From Phlegmacium glaucopus (taxonomy: Eukaryota; Basidiomycota; Agaricomycetes; Agaricales; Cortinariaceae): DNA of 64,000 nt. The DNA lies in the NCBI GenBank assembly GCA_015039465.1, contig MU130378.1, positions 562,570 through 626,569 on the forward strand. Reading direction: 5' to 3'. Below, one piece after another: positions 1-12,075 of this stretch (positions are counted from its first letter, which is position 1; every line of letters begins with the position of its first letter). Below the pieces are notes generated by a model. It saw nothing but the letters and a program-made list of their open reading frames with translations. It did not search any database and had not been told where the DNA came from. The position numbers and the translations under genes are program-made.

Positions 1-574
1 ATTCAAGCCGTTATTGAAGCCAATATCATCCCTCCTCTTATCAATATTCTTCAAAATGCAGACTTCAAAACACGTAAGGAGGCATGCTGGGCCATCTCAA
101 ATGCCACTTCTGGAGGTCTCCAGGAACCTGCCCAAATTCGCTACCTTGTCTCACAAGGATGCATCAAACCGTTGTGCGATTTGTTGACTATGATGGATAA
201 CAAGATCATCCAGGTGGCTTTGGACGGTTTAGACAACATTTTAAAGATCGGTGAGCAAGATAAGAATGCAGGCGGCCCTGGTGCTGCGAACCAGTATGCG
301 ATGTTCGTCGAAGAAGCTGGAGGCATGATAACGATTCACAACCTTCAACAACACGATAATCTGGAAATATACAAGAAGGCTTTCAATATTATGGACAAGT
401 ACTTCCCAGACGAAGACGAAGTGGACACCGCAATCAGTGCACCAAATGTCGATGCCTCTGGTGCATTCGAGGTCAGTTTATGTTAATTTATTCATGTGCA
501 GCCTTGTTCTGATTTCTGGACCTTAGTTCCATAACATGAGCGCGCCTCAAGGAGGTTTCCAATTCGGGCAATGA
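1..574 (+). CDS. SRP1: Importin alpha (karyopherin alpha), C-terminal part
   Basis: This is the 3' end of a gene that begins before the window. Exons are 1-471 (frame 1) and 527-574, with a 55-bp GT-AG intron at 472-526. The protein shows the last armadillo repeats: a [11 protein letters not shown] repeat near the window start, then a repeat containing [15 protein letters not shown], followed by the typical C-terminal segment and a GGFQFGQ tail. In this family the ARM repeats bind the classical nuclear localisation signal of cargo, and importin beta carries the complex through the nuclear pore. The N-terminal IBB domain and early repeats lie upstream. Conservation makes the family call near certain. 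Confidence 0.95.
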
Positions 575-898
575 CCAACTAGCCAATATTTGTTTCATAG
601 TCTTTTCACATCGTGTCAACTTTTTCACGTCGCAATCTGTCTGGCTTATTTGATGTTTTCTACGATTTTTCTATCTTTTTTGCGACTTTCAACGAGATTA
701 ATAAATGCTGTCCCGTATCTTGATTGCGTTTCAATTCCCACTCCTTGATTAATGCGGTGTGATGGTACTAGATGCTTTGTAAAACATATTCTTTTGTCCT
801 GGTATGAGGATCGAAGAGAATAACGTGACAACGATTCTCAGTTCAGGTTCAATGCTCCTTTTCATTCTGCCTTGCATCTCGGACTCTCATCTTTCGTC
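575..898. other. Intergenic: importin alpha 3' region and LSm5 promoter
   Basis: There is no supportable gene in this 324-bp gap. Both neighbours are on the plus strand, so it holds the 3' UTR of importin alpha and the promoter and 5' UTR of LSm5. A short minus-strand open frame (646-831) has no recognisable features. Confidence 0.6.
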
Positions 899-1393
899 AT
901 GGCTTCACAAATCCTCCCTTTAGGTATGTCTGACCACTGTTTTGTGTGCGTTCCATCCTGAATCAACGAAGAACTTATTGATAAGTGTATTGGATCAAAA
1001 ATATGGGTGATAATGAAGAGTGAACGTGAATTCACTGGCACACTCCTGGGATTCGATGACTACGTTAGTGAGTAACAGTGGCTAAAAGTCGCTAGAAACT
1101 TGGGGGCTAACGTAAAAAAATTCTCATTTTCAGACATTGTACTGGAAGATGTTACTGAATAGTTTGTCTTCTTCTATCTTCCCCGACTATCTAGATAGTT
1201 AACTCTGATTTTTATGTCAGCGAGACCACCCCACAAGGAGTGAAAAAAACCAAGCTAGCGCAGACTTTGCTGAATGGGAGCAACATCGCAATGGTACGTG
1301 CATATATATCCTCTACAAATCAAGTTGACTTACAAACCCACTCGACTACTTTCTTAGCTTATACCTGGGAGCAGCGGACCTGACTCAGGATAG
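899..1393 (+). CDS. LSM5: U6 snRNA-associated Sm-like protein LSm5
   Basis: Five exons (899-923, 972-1067, 1134-1161, 1221-1293, 1358-1393) give 85 residues, the normal LSm5 length. The Sm1 motif is visible ([20 protein letters not shown], then GFDDYVN), and Sm2 follows ([13 protein letters not shown]). LSm5 is one subunit of the LSm2-8 ring that binds the U6 snRNA 3' end in the nucleus, and of the LSm1-7 ring that promotes mRNA decapping in the cytoplasm. The gene is more than 40 percent intron. The donor at 1162 (GTTTGT) is weaker than the others, but frame and conservation across it are clear. Confidence 0.95.
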
Positions 1394-1891
1394 CAGCTGA
1401 TTTTTATGGCCACTGGCAACCTTCTGTATTGGTACCAATGTTCTCTCCTCGACTTTGCACGCTGCATAAAAATAGCGGAAGTTTGTGCAATATCCTGCGC
1501 GATTGACATACTGGATCGGTTAGAGTGATATTTCTAGGCACTTCCAGGCATCACAAAGTGAATATTGTGTTCGACACTGTGATAACATGACTCCGATTCC
1601 CTGACCCTAACAAGCGTTCACTCAACTTGCAACTTGCAAGCATGGCTTGAATTTAAGTAGGTAACGATGTGCGATTGCCCGTTGTACTGCGCGTTTACCT
1701 AGGAGAGAGCCTCTCATTTTGACCATGCCCTGTACAAGTCAACTGGGCTAGCCGGATATGCGGATTGTATCATTTAATTTTTCGTCTATCTTTCCTAAGA
1801 TGTTAAAAATCGTAGGGCTACATAAGTCATGTGATCGAGACATTCAAGTGAACACGGAAGAAAATCTGCCGATAATTCTACTCATTCAGTC
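1394..1891. other. Intergenic: LSm5 3' region and bS16m promoter
   Basis: This 498-bp gap separates two co-oriented plus-strand genes. One open frame (1758-2024) runs into the next gene in another frame and shows no family features. I see no RNA gene or repeat here. Confidence 0.55.
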
Positions 1892-2281
1892 ATGGCTATT
1901 CGACTCCGTTTGGCTATGCACGGTCATCGACACCACAGGGTGTTCCATCTCGTCGCCATCGATAGCCAACTGCGACGTGATGCAAAACCTGCCGAACTTT
2001 TGGGAGTGTATGACCCACATGTGAAGGAGGACGATGCACGGGTGATTAGATGGAGTGTCGACAGGATTCGCTACTGGTTGAATGTCGGAGCGACACCCAG
2101 CAAGTCTGCCGTTAAAATGTTGGAACTGGCAAGTACCTTTTTTCAATCCCTGCCCGAACGTCATCGACTCACCTTATGAACACAGGGAGGTATTCTCAAA
2201 CCTGGTTCACCATACCATAGAATAATGGCGCGACCATTGCATCCCCCTCCTGGTCCATCACCATCTGAGACTACCTCTTAA
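1892..2281 (+). CDS. MRPS16: Mitochondrial small-subunit ribosomal protein bS16m
   Basis: Two exons (1892-2128 and 2186-2281) give a 110-residue protein. The N-terminus MAIRLRLAMHGHRHHRVFHL, followed by VAIDSQLRRDAKPAELLGVY and RIRYWLNVGATPS, is diagnostic of the bacterial S16 family. The C-terminus (GGILKPGSPYHRIMARPLHP) is the usual fungal mitochondrial extension. It should assemble into the 37S mitoribosomal subunit. The intron 2129-2185 begins GCAAGT after CTG, so it is a GC-AG intron. The alternative GT donor a few bases on breaks the conserved reading frame. The 3' end converges on the minus-strand ACBD gene 154 bp away. Confidence 0.93.
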
Positions 2282-2435
2282 AACTTTGAAGTCGGTTGGA
2301 GACTCGAAGAATCAATTCACAACATTCGTGACATTTGGCTCAGGCCGAGCAGCTGCTGGACAAAAGACACGGCGCCAATCCTTTTATTTCAAATTGCGCT
2401 TCACTTGGATTTATTACTCATTTCTAATTCATTAA

Positions 2436-3301
2436 TCAATGTATTGAAGATAGAATGGCTTCGATTTCAGATTGTCCAGCCTCTTTTGCCAACTCAATTG
2501 GAGAGAGATTATCAGAGTCCTAGAACAGCGTATAATGATCTCTGGGCCTTTTGAACAAAGAGATAGTCACCTTGAGGCTGTGATCAGCGCCTTTTTTCAG
2601 TAAGAGTCTGACGATATCAATATTTCCTCGATCACAAGCAAGATGTAGGGGCGTATAACCCTGCATTTGATATTTTAGGATCATCATGCTCAGAAAAGAG
2701 TGCAAACATTGGCTCACAAATTCATCTAGAGCGTCCAGCTCAGTTTCGGGACGTTGTTCCAAGAGTGTGGTCAACCCCAAAACATCATTTGAGAGGGCGA
2801 GACCATGAATACTTTTGTCAATGGTGCTTGGGGGAGGCATCATGACGCTCACTGACCAACCCAGACCGCCCCCACCAGAATTTGACGCCTCCGGAGTATC
2901 ATTATCATCATCGTCGTCCCATGCTCCTTCACTCGCGGAAGACGACGGAACGTTCTGTACTTGAGTTTCAGTGGTGCTTCTTGTCCAACCCAAAGTCTGC
3001 GCAATCTCGAGGTATCTTTTTTCTGCCTCCGCCGGATCCTGGTACTGCTTTCCAGTTGCAGCCCATGCATCCCATTTCGCCCGTCCTGTCAAATCAAATA
3101 TTGAAGGACGGTCCGTCGAAGGCATCTTTGAAGATGTTATATACTTGAATAAACCATACAACTGTCCGATTTGTCAGGACGAGAACATCAGGCTCGGGAG
3201 ACAATATAGACTTCAAGCTTAGCTGCAGACGATACTTTAGATAAAGACGGAGAAGAGGACAGATAGGAAGCTGCATTTTGGAAGCTCTGTGATGGATCCA
3301 T
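2436..3301 (-). CDS. Acyl-CoA-binding protein with ankyrin repeats (ACBD6-like)
   Basis: Three exons (3301-3212, 3161-2571, 2519-2436) give 254 residues. The N-terminal two-thirds of the first 100 residues match the acyl-CoA-binding domain: LYGLFKYITSS, then RPSIFDLTGRAKWDAWAATG with the conserved YGLYK-type and KWDAW motifs that contact the CoA. An acidic low-complexity linker follows (WDDDDDNDTPE). At least one clear ankyrin repeat lies near the C-terminus (GYTPLHLACDRGNIDIVRLL), with a second partial repeat in the last exon (LSPIELAKEAG). The architecture resembles ACBD6, which binds long-chain acyl-CoA. The start at 3301 is the first ATG in frame with the domain. It is co-oriented with the next minus-strand gene, LSC1, 223 bp upstream. 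Confidence 0.88.
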
Positions 3302-3524
3302 GTGTAATCCGGTCAGGAAATTGCAGCCCGATCCCTGAAGATGTGCCGCCGGTGGACTACGCAGAGATTTCAGGCAACCTTGAATAAAATAATATGAGGA
3401 TACGTGTAAGTAGACGCAGAACAACCACTTCTAGTTTAGGTATTACATAAGCTCTATCGATGTCAGACTAAACCAGCCGCTTTCATAGCCTAATAAAGAA
3501 TTGATGAGATCGCCAATTTCACAT

Positions 3525-4917
3525 TTACAGCTCACTGACCTTCAACATTTCAGCTCCAATTTTTGCTGGGCTATCCGTGACGATCGCACCAGCCTGCTCC
3601 AGAGCTTTCACCTTGTCGGATGCAGCACCTGCAGATAGATGATGAGTATAGAGAAAAAAGCTTGGGTTTTTAAACCCACCTTTGCCTCCTGAGATAATTG
3701 CCCCAGCATGGCCCATCCGACGACCTGGAGGTGCTGTACGACCTGCAATGAAAGCAATCACGGGCTTGGGTTTACTTCTAGTCTTGTTGTACTTTTCGAG
3801 GTATTCTGCCGCTTCCTCTTCCATGGAGCCACCAATTTCTCCAATAAGCACAATACCTTCCGTGTTAGGGTCATCGAGGAAGATTTTGATGAGGTCGACA
3901 TGCTGTGTGCCGGGGAAGGGGTCACCTCCAATTCCTACGCACAATGACTGCCCAAGGCCAACATCTGTCGTCTGAGCAACAGCCTCGTAAGTCAAGGTTC
4001 CAGATCGAGAAACGATGCCTGTAATTATGCGCGTTTAGACTTGTTGTTATTTTAAAACAGAACCTGAACCTTACCGATTTTTCCAGGCTTATGAATATGT
4101 CCCGGTTGAATGCCCATTTTGCAACCTAGAGGGTTTATGACTGAAAGAAATCTGATTAGTGATCTATGTATCTTGAAGGACCCTAAACTAAATTTCAGGG
4201 ATCACATCCAGTTGTGAAAACTTACTTCCGGGACAGTTAGGACCAACAAGACGAGAACGAGATTGGCTTTTGAGGGCATTCATAACCTTCATTTAGAATC
4301 CAAAATCATGGTAGCCGCAACAGAAAGCATGACAGCACCTACACGAATTTCATCTGCCTGAGGGATTCCTTCAGTAATACAGACAATAAGGCCAATCTCA
4401 TTCTCGATAGCTTCGATGATGGCGTCAGCAGCGGTGGGCGGGGGGACGTAGAGGACGGTTGCATCGGGTTTTGTCGCGGCTACAGCCTAACAGCGACTCT
4501 CAGCTCAAATATAAGTGTGAATGACCTTGAAGGTACACACTTCTCGAACGCTACCGAAGACGGGCAGGCCAAGATGTGTCTGTCCAGCCTTTTTTGGTGA
4601 CACTCCACCGACCATGTTAGTCCCATATGCTAGAGCCTCCGTAACATGGAATGTCCCCTACAACAAAGATTCAGATTCAATTATAATGCAGACAACATTT
4701 AAATCACTGTACCGTCTTTCCTGTCAAGCCCTGGCACAACACTCTGGTATCCTTATGAATGAGGAGGTTCTTAATGGTATCGGCATAGCTGTTTCGAGCG
4801 GCAGTCTGCGAGAACGTCCGGCGTCCGACTTTTAATAGAACGCGTCACTCATTGTACCTCAAATGCGTATAATGGCTTACTGTTGCTAAATGTAAAGGGT
4901 CCAGCATGGCGGAGCAT
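3525..4917 (-). CDS. LSC1: Succinyl-CoA ligase alpha subunit, mitochondrial
   Basis: Eight exons (4917-4881, 4828-4713, 4657-4541, 4486-4343, 4286-4226, 4140-4075, 4018-3680, 3628-3525) give 327 residues. The N-terminus is basic and Ser/Thr-rich ([12 protein letters not shown], then [17 protein letters not shown]), as expected of a mitochondrial presequence. The CoA-binding fold follows ([55 protein letters not shown]). The active-site histidine that is phosphorylated lies in [12 protein letters not shown] near residue 280. The enzyme pairs with the LSC2 beta subunit to convert succinyl-CoA to succinate with substrate-level phosphorylation in the citric acid cycle. Confidence 0.95.
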
Positions 4918-5257
4918 TTTGAATCCTTAAAGTCCTAGGAAGAGATGTATCTCTTTTTGAACGCGAACCGGAACAGAGAAAATTTGTTTGAACATATTTG
5001 CTCTGAAACCTGATTACGGTCAACATCGGAGTTGTCGCATCAGCCCCAGGCTTGAGCTGCTAAATTGGCAGTGCTAATATCTGTTTCCTCACTCATGCTC
5101 ATTTTCAAGTTGCATTGGTCTCAAGTAGAGGTGATATGTGAATAAGAAGTAGATCTGAATGAATAGTTGAATAGAAAAATACAGCTTCATGCCGAGTAAC
5201 TGAAATTTATAAACACTTCCCGAGAGACCAATTCCCTTGATTGCTATGGCTATGGTT
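4918..5257. other. Intergenic: LSC1 promoter and MTR10 3' region
   Basis: This 340-bp gap separates two minus-strand genes. It holds the 5' flank of LSC1 and the 3' UTR of MTR10. Open frames here are short and unrelated to known families. Confidence 0.55.
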
Positions 5258-8200
5258 CTACAACCCATTCCTTCTTCTGTCGCGTGCCTTCCTTGATGCT
5301 CGATCAAACGCGAGGATCGCATGCTTCACTTTATCTTGTTGTCTTGTATTGATAGCACTGAAGAGAAGGCAATCATGAGAAGTTTGTGACAACCCCAGAG
5401 AAAAAACAACTCACGTAGTCACTTCCGACAAGAATTGCGACCTTGATTGGGTAGGAACACTTTGAAGTGGTAGTTGCTCAAGAACCTGAGGCAACCATGC
5501 CGACAGTTGAGTCGGCCAGATGTACACAAGAACTCGGAAAATAGAAACAATAGTGGCTGTTGCTTCCTCCGGGAAGTCTCCAACAAGACCGCTCAGAATG
5601 CAAGCCACCAAAGTCAAGCCGTTAGCCTCAACAGCATCACGGATTGAAGCAGCATAAATAGGGAATTTAGGTGGTGGAACGGCTTGTGGGTCTAAACAAT
5701 CATGAGTCAAAATACCCCGGAAGAGGTCCAAAGCCGCAAATATGATATCACTGTGCACCACGGTGAGACCTGTCATCGCCGCCCGGAATGCCAGAGGAAA
5801 CGCAGATGATACAAACAATATATCAGGTGCAACTGATAGGAATTGAAGCAGCATTTGGATGTAGTCTTCCAAGACTGGATGAACTCACATAAATGCCATG
5901 TTGAGATATGGATAAAAAAAACCCACCGTCGGGAATCTCTCCAGCAGTTTTAACTTGTAACAAAGATGCAACTTTGGTAGTGCTTCGTTCGAAGAGTTCT
6001 TTAACAGCGCCTCTGAAGTTCGAATCCGCTTCATATCCAAATCTACCGATGATTTTGCCAGCGATCCATAAGAAGCTTGGGTAACCAGTGGCTTCGAAAG
6101 CGAAAGACATTCTCGCAATGACGGAAGTCGCTACAGGAAGTGCAGATTTGTTGAAGAGATCAATGCCCCGTCGGAGAACACGAGTTGCACGTTCGGCGAG
6201 GTCATAGTTGGTGCCGTACTTGACAAGGAAAGTATCGAATACTAGCCACGCATCCTGACAGGTGTTCTGACAAGCAGGGGGCAGATCTTCCCCATACCCT
6301 TGTATGACGTGAAGCATAACCTCAAGATTTTCCAGGCCGTCTGTGCGTGCAGGGTAAGAACAGTGCTGGAGCAGGGAAAGGGTTAGACACTTACTGCCAA
6401 CTTCTTCGATCTCCTTTTTCGTTGGTGCAGTTGTTTTGGACGACAGAGCATGAACCTGAGCGAGGATGTCCAATGAAAATGTTTTAAGGGATTCCGCAGC
6501 TCGAATCATTGGCATAGCAGAGATAACGTATGCAATGGCTTCGTATACTTGACGCCGATCATCTTGCACTAGTTTTACTCCCGTAGTGGTTAGGAAAGTA
6601 TGAAGAGTAGGAAGGAAATCCGTCAGGTGCTGTGATCAAAAAGTCAATACTAACGGCTGGAAAAAGAAGTAAGGTAATTCACTTTTTTGCAATCTTGGCA
6701 CATATATTTTAAAGCTTGACCTGCTGCAGCGCAAACCTCAGCATCAGGATCCTCGAAACCAGCAGAGATATATTGAAGTTGGAACGGAATGTATTGGGGA
6801 TGAGCGTCAATCCATTCTGTATAACGCGAGATGATCAATAGAGCAGCGTAGCGAACGCGGGGATGATTTGGAAGCGATGGGATGAGATCCATGATTTTCG
6901 GAACAGCATTGCTGTCGTTTGGGTCGATTTCTGCCCCCATGGACCGCATGGCGAACAAAGGGGCTTCGATTTCTTGCCAGGACACAGCATCGGGGCCACG
7001 AGCGAGCGCAGTCGTGATAAGTTGATATGCTGTCAAAAGACAGGTTTCGGTACGCAAGACGGAGCAGCAATCTTTCAGGGTATCACCCATTACATGCCTG
7101 AAAGCACGGAAGTTATCGGCTTCTTGACCCGTTAGAGAGGCCAAGTCCAGCGGAAAATGCAAGTGAGTGATGATGACGCTCATAAGATTATTGTACGCAT
7201 CCAAGAACAGGGGCGACACCGATGACTTCTTGCTGAGATTTTGGGCGAGGCGCATCCAGAAAGAAAATGTAATGGGAACGATGTCCAAGTCAGGATACGC
7301 TGAGCATTCTCCAATAGCTTGGACGATTGGAAAAAAGGTCTCCGTATGCTGAAGAAGCAAAAAACGATACGTTTCTCCCGCCTCAGAGAAAATCCGAGCG
7401 AAACCTCTAATCTTGTCGGGATCGTCACGCTGCTTGGCAATCTGATCTTTTAGTGCAATGATCCTGGGAACAATGAGCTGAATAACGTCCATATTGTCGT
7501 CAATTTCTTGCGTTTCGTGGATTATCTGACAGATAACATCTACAGCAGCATCGAAAAGGACATCCGACACCAGGGCCTCAAAAGCGTAAGAAAACAACGG
7601 AGTCTCAGTCAAGTCAGATATGCTGATTTCTCCAGCAGACAGCCAACTGTGTAAGCAGTTGAAAACTTGAGACTGAACCGACGAAGTTACACCTGAAGGA
7701 TCGATTAAGTCAACGAGAAAGAAGCGACACAATTCTACAAACGTACCATTGGCCTGCATGTACATCGACAGAAGTTCCAATACTCGTTTGGAATTTTCTG
7801 TCAAAAGAACAGCTGATCGTTCTCGGAATTCGTTATCCTGATAATGGATGAGATAGGCAAAAGTAAGCGCCGGAATGTATCAAACTCACCGAGATGGGTA
7901 TTCTCGTATTACTATTCACTTCTTCTGGAAGAAGAGTCAAAAACTCCAACAATGTAGGAACAGTTGCTGGATTCCTCCCAAATGAGTCAATCAAGTTTTG
8001 GACAACATTTTCCCAAGCCGGCAGCTGAAGCGCCAGACCTGCAATTGCTAGGGATAATTGAACAACGATCGTACGGGGACCACTGTGATACCTCTGTAAA
8101 GAAGCCAAGAGCGTGTCACGAAGAGGGAGCAGGTTGGCTTGGTCCACTTGATGGAGATCGTAGGTCACCTAGGCGATCAGGATGATCAAGTCGTTTATGA

Positions 8201-8494
8201 TAACGAAAGGCAGTGTTGGAGCCACTGACCTTGGTTCTAAATGTCTGTGCGGCGAATGTCTTTGCTGGATGTGGTACCTCTGGTGAGAGAAGTATGACAT
8301 TGCACATCGACCACGCTTCAGGCTAGGACAAGGAGTGTTGGACACAGTCAGAGGTGTTTGGTCGAGATATTGGCCACACAATTTACAGAATGCTGAAAAT
8401 CCTGAAGCCAGGAATTTGCTCTTTCTAGCGATGCTTTGTCTGGTGCGCCGTTGAACACCTCGAGCGCAGATAACAATGCTTGAATATCGGTCAT
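5258..8494 (-). CDS. MTR10: Nuclear import receptor Mtr10 / transportin-3 (karyopherin beta)
   Basis: Seven exons (8494-8387, 8322-8230, 8168-7890, 7837-6683, 6629-5927, 5874-5415, 5357-5258) give 965 residues, close to the usual size of Mtr10/TNPO3. The N-terminal region carries the karyopherin helical start (ANSWLQDFQHSPEAW, VPHPAKTFAAQTFRTK). The C-terminus ends in a basic helix (AILAFDRASRKARDRRRNGL) typical of this branch of importin betas. The family imports SR-type and RGG RNA-binding proteins (Npl3 in yeast, SR splicing factors in animals) and releases them on RanGTP binding in the nucleus. The last exon holds only 100 coding bases, joined in phase across 5358-5414. Confidence 0.92.
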
Positions 8495-8955
8495 GGTAGG
8501 ACAGAACGTTTGATAGTTAAGGTCGAAGATGCAACAAGTACCACGATCGGAAAACGGCCTAAGGCTTTGTTGTTGTTGACAACGTCGAATTCCTAGTATC
8601 CAATATTGGAAACTTCTTCGAAAAAAACTGAATGATGATAATAAATCGGAGAACCGTGGTATATTGTTATCAAAAAAAGAATGCACTACCGAGGGATAGC
8701 GTGATTCTGCATGGAGGACATGAAAAAAAGAGAGATATTGTAAAGTGATACGCATTATTAGAGGGACATCCGGGCAGGAAAGAGGGAAGTATTTGCAAGA
8801 ACCAAGACAAAGAGTGGGTGAACAACGATACTTTAAGGAGAGGATGTACAGAGAAAAGTCAAGACGGCGAGGGGTATGGTCAATGACGATGCAAAGCATT
8901 AAAGATCAATTCTGGGAGAAGGTAGGTCTCCGTCACCTCGCAGACAACTATCATT
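8495..8955. other. Intergenic: MTR10 promoter and septin 3' region
   Basis: This 461-bp gap lies between two minus-strand genes. The long minus-strand open frame crossing it (8348-8899) only partly overlaps MTR10 exon 1. Its upstream part has low-complexity Leu/Ser/Phe content without family features. I see no RNA gene. Confidence 0.5.
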
Positions 8956-10663
8956 TTACGTGCGGAGGAAACCCTTCTTTCTTGTAGTCTAAGATGAAGA
9001 TTTTTATTAGAAGTGTTTGAGATTGCGGAAAAAAATTACAAACAGATGATTTCTCCGGTGTCAATGGTCGTCCGCTCTCAATCTTACGCTTCTTATCTTC
9101 AAGATCAACACGTTGCTTCTCTAAAGCATCCTTCATCTCCTTGTGACGTGCGTAAAGTTCCTCCTCGGACTGCTTAAGCTTAGCCTCCTTCTCCTGAACC
9201 TTTTGCTGGAACACCATTTTCATTTCTGCCTCCATTTTTGCAAGTTTGGCTTCATGTAATACACGTTCCTCCTGTAACCTTGCAGCAGGGCTAGATATTT
9301 GATGTTAGAATTATGCACATTTGAATATCAATCAAGTGACGCACTTGATCTCCTTGAATACGGAAGAGTCCTGGGCCACACCCATGCTGAGCAATTTCTC
9401 CGTTCGCCAATTCTCATAGAGGACATCGTTCGTGTACTCTCTCAGTTCCTCCATATATGTGCGAACAAGCATCTGTCGAAGCTTGACGAAATCACAGTGT
9501 TCTTCATTATCAACTTCAACAACACCCCAAGGATAAACACGTCCGCGAACTTGACGACCGTCCGGGGTATTTACAAGTCTGTCCGAACCAACGACAGCGA
9601 AAGGAATTTTGCTGGCGATCTCCTCAGCTTCAGCAATTGTCTCTTCATCTTCGTTGTCATACGTGGGGGCTTGGAATATGTGAATGTTGTGATGAGCGAT
9701 ATCCGAAAGAATCTGCAAAGGGTAGAATAAGAAGCTATACAGGAATTTGTGTCAAAAGTTGCATACCCGCTCCTTGAACTCGGCAATCTCCTCGTCCGTC
9801 AGGGTGTCTGATTTAGCAATGACAGGTATAAGATTGACTTTGGTGTGCAGCCTGCGCATAAACTCAATGTCAAGCTGTTTAAGTCTAACAATGCACGTCA
9901 AAAGTGACCAAATATTGTGTTGTTATCAATGACTTACGAGTGACCTGTGGGCTGGATGAAGTACAAGCAGGCGTGTACCCGATTATCCACAATTTTGGTC
10001 CTGTTAACACGGTTCTCTTGTTCGAGATAAGAGTCGAACCGAGATTCAATGTTTTCTACTATTGGCTTCCAGCTGGAAGGGCCGAATTCGTAAGCTTATG
10101 ACGCGTGAATTCGGACGCGCTATGCATACCTGTCATCATTATTGACAAAATCACCAAACCCAGGAGTATCGACGACGGTTAAATGAAGTCGAACGCCGTT
10201 TTCCTCGATATCTGTACGTAAAGGAAGTTAGCTGAGGCTACGTGTCTTTTAAAGGGGGATATAAATAGTTACCAGCACCGATACTCTCAATGGCCACCGT
10301 CTTTGGCCTGTCCGCAGCAGGAGAAAGAGGTTCTTTGGGTGGATAGAGGGTTGTGTTGAAGAGAGTGTTTATCAAGGTAGACTTGCCAAGACCAGACTCT
10401 CCTGTGAATTGATGAGAATACACGTCGCAGGTTGACGACAGATATTACGAACCGACAACCATTGCAGTAAACTGGAAGCCTTTCCTCACACTTTTCCTAT
10501 GGACTTGATTGGGAAGGTTAGCGAAACCCACGTAGCCCATCAACTTTTTGCGAATGACGGTTGAAAGGCCAGCATGGGTCAATGGTGCCAGCGACGGACT
10601 CGAACTGTTCGCGACACCATTTGACATGTCACCATTGCCTGACGAGGTGTATGAGTCGGACAT
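8956..10663 (-). CDS. CDC3: Septin, Cdc3 group
   Basis: Eight exons (10663-10453, 10401-10273, 10211-10130, 10072-9938, 9884-9767, 9712-9345, 9290-9044, 8988-8956) give 440 residues. A disordered Ser/Asn-rich N-terminus precedes the polybasic segment ([13 protein letters not shown]). The G motifs are intact: G1 [10 protein letters not shown]3 DTPGFGD, G4 AKSD. The septin unique element and the conserved WGVVEVDN follow. A C-terminal coiled coil (about residues 355-425, rich in Glu/Lys/Gln) excludes the Cdc10 type. The N-terminal [16 protein letters not shown] matches the Cdc3 group. Septins form heteromeric filaments at the cell cortex and division sites. The last exon codes for only 11 codons. 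Reading through instead would add an unlikely hydrophobic tail ending at 8951. Confidence 0.9.
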
Positions 10664-12075
10664 CTAGAAAGGTAGGTAATGGATGAGAGCAGAAGAAAGA
10701 GGGTTTAAAAGTAGAAAAATACTTTTAAGTTGACTTGAACAGGGGAGAGGAAAGAAGTCGGGCGATGTTGTACTTGTTTGTCCTCTGTGGCAAACCCTCT
10801 CAGTTTGGGTCCCTTCGGTAATAGCAGACCCATCTGATACTTTTTCAATAAAATTATCCAGTATTTAAATAAATCCTTACCCAGTAGAACTGTCCTTGGC
10901 TTGGCATATGGTTTCTCATCTGGCTCATCACAAATCTACTCATTATAAGTCAACATGCGTTCTCCGTGTGGCCTCACATCTGACTCTGAGTAACAGTCGA
11001 CGGCATGTTTCTCGAGTACGTATGCGACGTTTTAAGTGAGCACGTAGAAGAAATCGATCTCTCCATCTTGAATTCATTGTGGTACGTCCTATTTCTAGTC
11101 ATGGCTCTAGTGGTACGATGGGCGCGCCACCCAGCAAATGCCGTTTCTTTGGGCAAAGCCTTTCGCTTGCCATGTGCATTGCTCCGGTGCATGAGTTGCA
11201 GCCGGTGTTGAACCCGTCAACTTCGGGTTTCAGGAATAGCTTTTGAATAAAGGGGTTTTTGAGGTGTCTTTGAGCGAAGTAACGCTTGGAGACTGGTTTG
11301 GGGCATTAGTGCTTCTATAAAAATTGTTTCGAAAAGTGGTAATATAAGGAAGCGAAAGTGTAAATGAAGGATCTGCCATTATGCTTGAAACCTTTGCCCT
11401 TCGGCGGAGACGATGCTTGCTCTAAATTTCGGCATCGCAGAGTCAATATCGCGGAATAAAATATCTGACAGAAGAAAATGGTGCAGGGCACAGTAAAGAG
11501 AAAGTGAGAAGACTCGCAGCGTCAAGATGCGGAAATGGGTAATTAGATAGGCCTTGGGTAAAAGCCGGCTTTGTGACAAACAGATTATCGCATCTGTCGA
11601 CACAAAGCTAGTAAGTAACACTGTAACATAAGTGGCTCAGTAGCAAAGGAATCAAAAAATAAACACAAGACCAATTCAAAGACTTTATATTTTTACGCCA
11701 AGTTGGACTAAAATTCAAAGCCCTGATTCAGACTGGAGAAAATTAGACAGAAAAGTCACGCACCTTTGGCATCTAAAAATCTCTCGAGGCCCCTTTCAAA
11801 AACATCGTAAACTTGAACCCGGATGCGACCTTGCCATCCTGCAAAGTTCATGTGATCAATTGTTCATCAAATCGTCCCGTCGAAGCCCAGCACTCCTGAA
11901 CGCAAATGTAGCAGTGTAAGGGGCCAAAAGCAACCTGTGGTTCCCAGAGCTCGTCGTGATTAGCTAGCGGTGTTCGTGTCTCCAAGAATTAAATATGAAC
12001 GATTATATCAATCGAATCCTCCTATCAGAGAGTAGTGTGTTGGATATAATATATTTTCATAGAGAAAGATTTAGT
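10664..12075. other. Long intergenic region upstream of the septin gene
   Basis: This 1.4-kb stretch between the septin 5' end and the mS35 3' end holds no supportable gene. The open frames are 60-80 codons, overlap on opposite strands (10974-11192 minus, 11005-11211 plus, 11379-11621 minus) and show no domain. It probably contains the septin promoter and 5' UTR, possibly with a non-coding exon, plus the mS35 3' UTR. I saw no direct or inverted repeats of note. Confidence 0.45.

Noticed and set aside
10974..11621. Open frames on both strands upstream of the septin gene
   Set aside because: All are under 81 codons, overlap each other and lack any domain or phase-consistent neighbour.
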